Program-made: the position numbers and the translations under genes | In this document: positions 58,974 through 64,000 of the stretch, piece by piece | Position numbering within the stretch: position 1 is the stretch's first letter | Layout of the letters: each line of letters starts with the position of its first letter | DNA from: Gallionellaceae bacterium | Lineage (GTDB): Bacteria > Pseudomonadota > Gammaproteobacteria > Burkholderiales > Thiobacillaceae | Direction of reading: 5' to 3' | Assembly (NCBI GenBank): GCA_028714735.1 | Contig: JAQTLU010000001.1 | Coordinates: forward strand, 248,001-312,000 | Length of the DNA: 64,000 nt | Notes under the pieces: generated by a model | What the model was told of the DNA's origin: nothing | The model's input: the letters and a program-made list of their open reading frames with translations, nothing else | Database searches by the model: none

Positions 58974-59471
58974 TTACTTACTGCCAACCTTGTCATAAAT
59001 AACAAAGTCATATCCCACCCCAGCCGCACTGACTTGCTGCTCTCGTGCCATCTCCCGCCAGTACCCCTGATCGAACTCCGGGAAGTGGGCATCCCCCTCG
59101 TAGTCGGCCTGGATCTCGGTGATATACAGCCGGTCGGCCAACGGCAGCGCCTGCTCATACAGGCTGGAACCCCCTACGAAGAACGCCTCGTCATCACCCG
59201 CCGACAGATGTACAGCCTCGTCCAGCGAGTGGGCGACCAGACAGCCGTCCATCGCATAGCCGGGATCGCGGGTAACGATCACCGTGGTGCGGCCCGGCAA
59301 CGGGCGGCCGATGGATTCGTAGGTCTTGCGGCCCATGATGATGTGGTGGCCCATGGTGAGGTTCTTGAAGTGCTTCAGGTCCTCGGGCAGGTGCCAGGGC
59401 AGGGTGTTGTCGATGCCGATGACCCGGTTGCGGGCCATGGCGACGATGAGGTTGAGCCTGGGTCGCTGCAT
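58974..59471 (-). CDS. folA: Dihydrofolate reductase
   Basis: A 165-aa enzyme reducing dihydrofolate with NADPH. The segments LIVAMARNRVIGIDNTLPWH, LPEDLKHFKNLTMGHHIIMG, RKTYESIGRPLPGR and VGGSSLYEQALPLADRLYIT are all family-typical, including the catalytic acidic residue in LPEDLKHF. It lies 13 bp downstream of thyA, the usual pairing for folate recycling. Confidence 0.97.
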   Translation of the reverse strand: MQRPRLNLIVAMARNRVIGIDNTLPWHLPEDLKHFKNLTMGHHIIMGRKTYESIGRPLPGRTTVIVTRDPGYAMDGCLVAHSLDEAVHLSAGDDEAFFVGGSSLYEQALPLADRLYITEIQADYEGDAHFPEFDQGYWREMAREQQVSAAGVGYDFVIYDKVGSK

Positions 59472-59484
59472 TGCCTCCGCCCTC

Positions 59485-60279
59485 CTATACCGCCACCGGC
59501 GCCTTGATGCCGGGATGCGGGTCGTAAGCCTCCAGTACGAAGTCCTCGTACTTGAAGGCGAACAGGTCGCTGACCTCGGGGTTGAGCCGCAGGGTCGGCA
59601 AGGGCCGGAAGTCGCGGCTGAGTTGCAGGTTCACCTGGTCCATGTGGTTGAGATAGATGTGGGCGTCGCCCAGGGTGTGCACGAAGTCGCCCGGCTTCAG
59701 GCCGGTGACCTGGGCCATCATCATGGTCAGCAGGGCATAGCTGGCGATGTTGAAAGGCACGCCCAGGAAGATGTCGGCACTGCGCTGGTAGAGTTGGCAG
59801 CTCAGTCTGCCGTCGGCGACGTAGAACTGGAAGAAGGCGTGGCAGGGCGGCAGCTTCATGTTGGGGATCTCGCCGACGTTCCAGGCCGAGACGATGATGC
59901 GGCGGGAATCCGGGTTGTTCTTCAATGCATGCAGCGCTTCGGCAATCTGGTCGATATGACGACCATCCGGGGCCGGCCAGTTGCGCCACTGGTAGCCGTA
60001 GATGGGTCCGAGGTCGCCGTTGGCGTCGGCCCATTCGTCCCAGATGCTGACGCCGTTGTCCTTCAGGTACTTGATGTTGGTGTCGCCCTTGAGGAACCAG
60101 AGCAGTTCGTGGATGACCGACTTCAGGTGCACCTTCTTGGTGGTCAGGAGCGGGAAGCCCTCGGACAGGTCGAAGCGCATCTGGTGGCCGAATACCGAAA
60201 TGGTGCCGGTGCCGGTGCGGTCGGCCTTGCGGGTGCCGTTGTCGAGGACGTGCTTGAGCAGGTCGTGGTAGACGCGCAT
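59485..60279 (-). CDS. thyA: Thymidylate synthase
   Basis: A 264-aa ThyA that methylates dUMP using methylene-tetrahydrofolate. The catalytic Cys is in [12 protein letters not shown], with [38 protein letters not shown] and [13 protein letters not shown] also present. The start overlaps the upstream PilZ gene stop by one base. It operates with folA next door. Confidence 0.98.
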   Translation of the reverse strand: MRVYHDLLKHVLDNGTRKADRTGTGTISVFGHQMRFDLSEGFPLLTTKKVHLKSVIHELLWFLKGDTNIKYLKDNGVSIWDEWADANGDLGPIYGYQWRNWPAPDGRHIDQIAEALHALKNNPDSRRIIVSAWNVGEIPNMKLPPCHAFFQFYVADGRLSCQLYQRSADIFLGVPFNIASYALLTMMMAQVTGLKPGDFVHTLGDAHIYLNHMDQVNLQLSRDFRPLPTLRLNPEVSDLFAFKYEDFVLEAYDPHPGIKAPVAV

Positions 60280-60989
60280 CAGTCGGATTCCTTGAGCAGG
60301 TACTGGTAGACCAGGTTCATGATCAGCAGCCGTTGCTGTTGTTGCAGTTCGCCGAACTGGACCCCGAGCGCGGTCGCCTTGCGACCATCCTCGTCATCTT
60401 CCTCGATTACGGAACGGATGGTGGCCGGGGTGTTGATGATTTCCTCGATGTCGTCGAGCTTGATCTTGAACACCAGGAAGACCTCCTGATCCTTGGCCCC
60501 GACGGCGCTGGGCGAGAGTATCTTGGCACCGCCGACGCTGAGGTCGACGATGCGGCCGGCGCCGATCTGCTTGCCGCCCTCCCGATCGTGGATGGCGGTG
60601 ATGACCTGGACCCGCGCCCGCACCGCCTTGCGGATGCGCATGAGCTGCACGGTTTCGGGATAGGCCAGGTGCAGATACGGGAACGGCGTGTGCTGGGCCT
60701 TGAGCACCTTGGACTTGAAGGCGCAGACATTGAGGCCGGAGAAGGCGCGCACCAGGAAGGGCTGGGCCTCGCGCACGAAGATCAGCTTGCCGTCGATCAT
60801 CGGCGCCGTGACCAGCACGCTCTTGGGCTTCATCACCCCGATGATGCGCACAGTCAGGCGTTCCTGCTGACCCTCGACCAAGGGCTGCAACTGCAGGGCG
60901 TCACCCGGCAGCAGCTTGACCTCGTCCAGGGTCGCGGTCTTTTCGGTGACGCCTTGTGGGCCGGTGGTGGGTGCGCTCATATTGCTCAT
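60279..60989 (-). CDS. YcgR-like PilZ domain protein
   Basis: A 236-aa cytoplasmic protein. The N-terminal half is a YcgR-N-like beta-barrel (about 25-110), and the C-terminal PilZ domain (about 115-230) has the c-di-GMP motifs RKAVRARV and DLSVGGAKI. It is predicted to bind c-di-GMP and affect motility, pili or surface behaviour. It is in one transcript with the downstream thyA-folA. Starts at 60989 and 60980 are both possible: GAGGTC is very close to the first. Confidence 0.87.
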   Translation of the reverse strand: MSNMSAPTTGPQGVTEKTATLDEVKLLPGDALQLQPLVEGQQERLTVRIIGVMKPKSVLVTAPMIDGKLIFVREAQPFLVRAFSGLNVCAFKSKVLKAQHTPFPYLHLAYPETVQLMRIRKAVRARVQVITAIHDREGGKQIGAGRIVDLSVGGAKILSPSAVGAKDQEVFLVFKIKLDDIEEIINTPATIRSVIEEDDEDGRKATALGVQFGELQQQQRLLIMNLVYQYLLKESD

Positions 60990-61007
60990 GACCTCGAGTA
61001 CCCTACT

Positions 61008-61562
61008 TTAATGCAAAGTGGTCTGGTTTAGCTCGGCCAGGATATCGCGCACCAGTTTGCGGCCCAGTTCACCCATGCCCTTGCACAGCTTGGCCTCATC
61101 GCGTTCGCCGTCGACCAGCCGGCGCATGATGCCGCCCAGGCGGGCCATGTCGCCGCCGGCCTTCATCATCTGCTCGGCCATCTTGGCCAGGGTGGTGAAG
61201 GCCTCCAGATTGCCGCGCCCGGCCAGGGCGATCATGGTGGCGAGACCCGGTGCGGCGGCCTGGGCATCGCCGGCGTTGCCGAGCGGCGGCAGGGTGGCCG
61301 GGTTGTCGATGCCGGCCAGGATGGCCTCGACGATCACCTTGTCCTCCTCGTCCAGCCCGAGCAGCAGGGTGCGTTCGCGCTGGCCGTCGATGATCTGGCG
61401 CACGCAGGACACCATGATCGGCCAGCCCCGGCTCTCGGCCTCGCGCAGCATCTCCAGCAGGTGCGGGATCAGGGCGCGGTTGTGCACCGCATTGACCACG
61501 GCGTGGATGAACGGGGCGTGCATCCTGAGCAATTGTTCGGCGGCTTCGGGCAACTGGGCCAT
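61008..61562 (-). CDS. Conserved-looking helical protein of unknown function
   Basis: A 184-aa soluble, mostly helical protein with no recognised motif. There is a Leu/Ala-rich N-terminal part (AEQLLRMHAPFIHAVVNAVH), a SCVRQIIDGQRERTLLLGLD segment, and a Met-rich helical C-terminal region (KMAEQMMKAGGDMARLGGIM). It lies directly downstream of the 267-bp inverted-repeat element, which supplies its upstream GATAGG, and 18 bp before the PilZ gene. Function unknown. Confidence 0.7.
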   Translation of the reverse strand: MAQLPEAAEQLLRMHAPFIHAVVNAVHNRALIPHLLEMLREAESRGWPIMVSCVRQIIDGQRERTLLLGLDEEDKVIVEAILAGIDNPATLPPLGNAGDAQAAAPGLATMIALAGRGNLEAFTTLAKMAEQMMKAGGDMARLGGIMRRLVDGERDEAKLCKGMGELGRKLVRDILAELNQTTLH

Positions 61563-61564
61563 TG

Positions 61565-61831
61565 GAGCCTATCTCAGTAGTAAACAGACCCCGCGCCGGT
61601 TGCCTGCGGGATGCAGTGCAAGACGCGGGGGACGAAGTGTAGCCATTCTCCACGAGTCACCCGCAACGTGGCAATGCGCCCGCAGGCAGCCAGCCCTCCG
61701 GGTTGAGCCCAGGATCGGATGGATGCAAGGCGCGTCGCGCAGGCCATGGTCATTCCATGGCCAAGCGGCGCAACGCTGCAGACGCCGATCCTGGGCTCAA
61801 CGCGGGGCCTGTTTACTACTGAGATAGGCTC
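61565..61831. repeat. 267-bp element with 31-bp terminal inverted repeats
   Basis: Ends 61565-61595 and 61801-61831 are inverted copies of 31 bp with a single mismatch (GAGCCTATCTCAGTAGTAAA onward). Inside are more nested repeats: 61598-61610 with 61679-61691 (13 bp, one mismatch), 61702-61718 with 61785-61801 (17 bp, perfect), and 61742-61749 with 61755-61762. The three bases TTG flank both ends. It looks like a small non-autonomous mobile element or a strongly structured RNA. It supplies the last codons and stop of bpt and the 5' leader of the downstream gene. Confidence 0.88.
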
Positions 61832-62565
61832 TTGGCCTCCATATCGGTTAACAGGGTCCAGGCGCCGTCCCGGAGGATTTCCAGCGGCCGGTAGTCGGAT
61901 TTGTAGGCCATCTTGGCGCTCTCCCTGATCCAGTAGCCCAGGTACAGGTAGGGCAGGCCCATTGCCCTGGCCAGGTCGATCTGGCTGAGGACGTTGTACA
62001 CGCCCAGGCTACGCCTGGCCAGATCGGGATCGTAGAAGGTGTATACGGCCGAGAGGCCGGTCAGCAGGCGGTCGATCAGGCTGACCATGACCACCCGGCC
62101 GTCCAGGCTGAATTCGGCCAGGGCGCTATCCACCCCGCTGGCGAGCAGGAAGGCGCGGTATTGCTCGCGGCTATCCTGGTCCATGCCGCTGCCGGCATGC
62201 CGGGTGGCCTGGTAGCGGCGGTAGAGGGCGTAGTGCTCGTCGCTGAATTCGAGCGGGCGCAGTACATACCCGATGTCCTGGTTGCGGCTCAGGCAGCGGC
62301 GCTGGCTGCGACGGGGCACGAACTCGTCGACCCGCACCCGGGCCGGCAGGCAGGCCGCGCACTCGTCGCAGCGCGGCCGGTAGACGTAATGGCCGCTGCG
62401 CCGGAAGCCATGCCGGGCCAGTTCGCTGAACACCGCCGTATCGACCAGCGCGGCCGGCGTGGCGACCTGGGAACGGGCCAGCCGGTCAGGCAGGTAGCTG
62501 CACGGATAGGGCGCCGTCAGGTAAAACTGCAGGCGCTGGATCGGTAGTTCAGTCAGCAAGGTCAT
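61816..62565 (-). CDS. bpt: Aspartate/glutamate leucyltransferase (Bpt)
   Basis: A 249-aa N-end-rule aminoacyl transferase of the ATE/Bpt family that adds Leu to N-terminal Asp or Glu for ClpAP-mediated degradation. It has the N-terminal [16 protein letters not shown], the Cys cluster [13 protein letters not shown], and the C-terminal [20 protein letters not shown] and [16 protein letters not shown]. The last residues (AKSLSQ) and the stop codon are encoded inside the inverted repeat of the adjacent element, so the original end was replaced. Its start overlaps aat by 17 bases. Confidence 0.93.
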   Translation of the reverse strand: MTLLTELPIQRLQFYLTAPYPCSYLPDRLARSQVATPAALVDTAVFSELARHGFRRSGHYVYRPRCDECAACLPARVRVDEFVPRRSQRRCLSRNQDIGYVLRPLEFSDEHYALYRRYQATRHAGSGMDQDSREQYRAFLLASGVDSALAEFSLDGRVVMVSLIDRLLTGLSAVYTFYDPDLARRSLGVYNVLSQIDLARAMGLPYLYLGYWIRESAKMAYKSDYRPLEILRDGAWTLLTDMEAKSLSQ

Positions 62566-63247
62566 CGTCGAACAACCATCTTCCGGGGTGACCCGGCAAG
62601 TTTACCAAGACTTGCAGCCGATCCTGGAACTCAACGCGGGCGATCGGCCGGGCGCCCAGCGAGGCCAGGTGCGCAGTCTCCATCTGGCAGTCGATCAGGC
62701 CGAACTGCCAGCGCGTGAGTTGCCCGGCCAGATGGGCCAGGGCGATCTTGGACCCGTCGGTCGCGCGGCTGAACATCGATTCGCCGTAGAACATCCGGCC
62801 GATGGCGATGCCGTACAGCCCGCCGACCAGTTCGCCGTCCATCCAGGTCTCCACCGAATGGGCATGGCCGAGTTCATGCAGGCGGCAGTAGGCGCGGACC
62901 ATCGGCTCGACGATCCAGGTGCCTTTTTGCCCTGGCCTCGGTTCCGCACATAGCCGCATCACCCGCTCGAATGCGCTGTCGACCCGAACCTGGCAATCCG
63001 GGCGGCGCAAGCGCTTGGCCAGCGAACGCGAGGTCTTGAACTCGTCCGGCACCAGGACCATGCGGGGGTCGGGCGACCACCACAGGATCGGTTCGCCGGG
63101 GCCGTACCAGGGGAAGATACCCTGCCGGTAGGCGGCCAGCAGGCGTTCCGGGGCCAGATCGGCCCCTGCCGCGAGCAGGCCGTTCGGGTCGGCCAGGGCC
63201 AGGGCCAGGGCCGGGAAGGGATCAGTTCGGGACAACCATGGAATCAT
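62549..63247 (-). CDS. aat: Leucyl/phenylalanyl-tRNA-protein transferase
   Basis: A 232-aa enzyme that adds Leu or Phe to N-terminal Arg/Lys proteins in the N-end rule. It has [60 protein letters not shown] and [20 protein letters not shown]. The start at 63247 (MIPWLSR) matches the family; a longer in-frame start at 63301 overlaps the divergent copper ATPase gene. With bpt it forms a complete N-end-rule transferase pair. Confidence 0.96.
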   Translation of the reverse strand: MIPWLSRTDPFPALALALADPNGLLAAGADLAPERLLAAYRQGIFPWYGPGEPILWWSPDPRMVLVPDEFKTSRSLAKRLRRPDCQVRVDSAFERVMRLCAEPRPGQKGTWIVEPMVRAYCRLHELGHAHSVETWMDGELVGGLYGIAIGRMFYGESMFSRATDGSKIALAHLAGQLTRWQFGLIDCQMETAHLASLGARPIARVEFQDRLQVLVNLPGHPGRWLFDDDLAD

Positions 63248-63279
63248 GGCCGGGATTTTAGAGGATAGAATGCCACCCC

Positions 63280-64000
63280 ATGTCAGAGATACCCGAGCCA
63301 ATACACTGTTTTCACTGCGGCGAGTCCGTGCCCTCCGGGTCGGATTACCCGGTCCGGTTCGAGGTCGAGATCAAGCCGGCCTGCTGCCGGGGCTGCCAGG
63401 CGGTGGCCCAGACCATCATCGATTCCGGCAACGCCAACTACTACCGCCTGCGCACCGATCTGCCGAAGACGCCGGAAGCGGCCCTGGAAGAGCTCAAGCA
63501 ACTCAAGCTGTATGACCTGCCCGAGGTGCAGCAGAGCTTCGTCAAGTCGGAAGGCGAAACCCGCGAGGCCAACCTGATCCTGGAGGGCATCGTCTGCGCC
63601 GCCTGCGTCTGGCTGAACGAACGTCATCTGCGCCAGTTGCCGGGCGTGATCTCGGCCGACATCAATTTCTCCACCCACCGCGCCCGGGTGCGCTGGGACA
63701 ACGGCCGCATCCAGTTGTCGCAGATCCTCCAGTCGGTGCAGGAGATCGGCTACCTGGCCTATCCGTTCGACACCAACCGCCAGGAAGAACTGTTCCGCAA
63801 GGAACGCAACACCGCGATCCGGCGCCTGGCCATCGCCGGCCTCGGCATGATGCAGGTGATGATGTATGCCATCCCGGTCTATCTGGCCGACGCGGGCACC
63901 ATGGGCCTGGACCTCCAGGCCCTGATGCGCTTCGCCAGCATGATCCTGACCACGCCGGTGGTGTTCTATTCGGCCTGGCCGTTCTTCCAGGGCGCCTGGC
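63280..64000 (+). CDS. ccoI: CcoI/FixI-type copper-translocating P-type ATPase, cut by window edge
   Basis: The first 240 residues of a heavy-metal P1B ATPase. The N-terminus has the extra metal-binding domain typical of CcoI ([12 protein letters not shown] and [12 protein letters not shown]). It is followed by an HMA domain with the copper site [12 protein letters not shown], and the first membrane helices begin at about residue 190 ([20 protein letters not shown]). The phosphorylation site DKTGT and the ATP domain lie beyond the window. CcoI supplies copper for cbb3 oxidase assembly, so cco genes probably follow to the right. Confidence 0.92.
   Translation, partial: MSEIPEPIHCFHCGESVPSGSDYPVRFEVEIKPACCRGCQAVAQTIIDSGNANYYRLRTDLPKTPEAALEELKQLKLYDLPEVQQSFVKSEGETREANLILEGIVCAACVWLNERHLRQLPGVISADINFSTHRARVRWDNGRIQLSQILQSVQEIGYLAYPFDTNRQEELFRKERNTAIRRLAIAGLGMMQVMMYAIPVYLADAGTMGLDLQALMRFASMILTTPVVFYSAWPFFQGAW

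Overview
The window looks like a high-GC chromosomal segment of a betaproteobacterium. The evidence is the local gene order: rpsP-rimM-trmD-rplS, pilB-pilC-pilD-coaE-zapD, polA next to a DUF2782 gene, and a BPSS1780-type membrane protein. These are Burkholderiales/Nitrosomonadales/Rhodocyclales-like arrangements; genus cannot be fixed from sequence reading alone. Both ends cut genes: a PrkA kinase on the left and a CcoI-type copper ATPase on the right. No rRNA, tRNA, CRISPR array or intact IS was seen.

Layout. (1) 1-10.6 kb is a redox and peroxide-defence island on the minus strand: prkA, a SemiSWEET transporter, rubredoxin reductase, rubredoxin, rubrerythrin, oxyR, DUF3501, an encapsulated-ferritin-like protein, a heterodisulfide-reductase-like Fe-S protein and a second rubrerythrin. 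A heme-motif hybrid histidine kinase faces it. (2) 10.5-33.8 kb is mostly housekeeping: nhaA, cfa, methionine gamma-lyase, an EnvZ/OmpR-type pair facing two exported proteins, lytic transglycosylase, cca, a radical SAM protein, an M23 peptidase, zapD, coaE, type IV pilus pilD-pilC-pilB, a CorC-type CBS protein, ypjD, followed by ffh. (3) 35.3-47.6 kb is the accessory highlight, described below. (4) 47.7-57.5 kb is core: rpsP operon, polA, a LOG protein, small membrane and cytochrome genes, hslU without hslV, and a SlyD-like PPIase. (5) 57.5-64 kb holds a VapBC toxin-antitoxin, an AT-richer exported orphan, folA-thyA-pilZ, a 267-bp inverted-repeat element, bpt-aat and the start of ccoI.

The most interesting region is a sigma-54-wired type I secretion locus. 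A GlrK-QseG-GlrR-type three-component system lies divergent from an operon made of a PspF-like sigma-54 activator with no sensory domain, an HlyB-type ABC exporter and an HlyD-type adaptor. Next come three small paralogous proteins that are almost free of Lys/Arg and lack Cys, and then a TolC. Two textbook -24/-12 promoters, both TGGCACG-N4-TTGCT, sit in front of the activator operon (38984) and of the small-protein genes (43990). The first has a perfect TGTC-N10-GACA box, the published GlrR-site consensus, upstream. The second has two copies of a different palindrome, TGTTNCGTAACR, 31 bp apart. Each promoter is followed by an intrinsic-terminator-like hairpin before the first gene. I infer a two-step sigma-54 cascade (GlrR, then the PspF-like activator, then cargo) controlling export of a non-RTX cargo family. 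The cargo proteins share an ungapped core in which an invariant His and an invariant Asn are exactly 43 residues apart in all three. I do not recognise this cargo family.

Limits: all family calls come from reading sequence and remembered family features. No database search, promoter scan or folding program was run.
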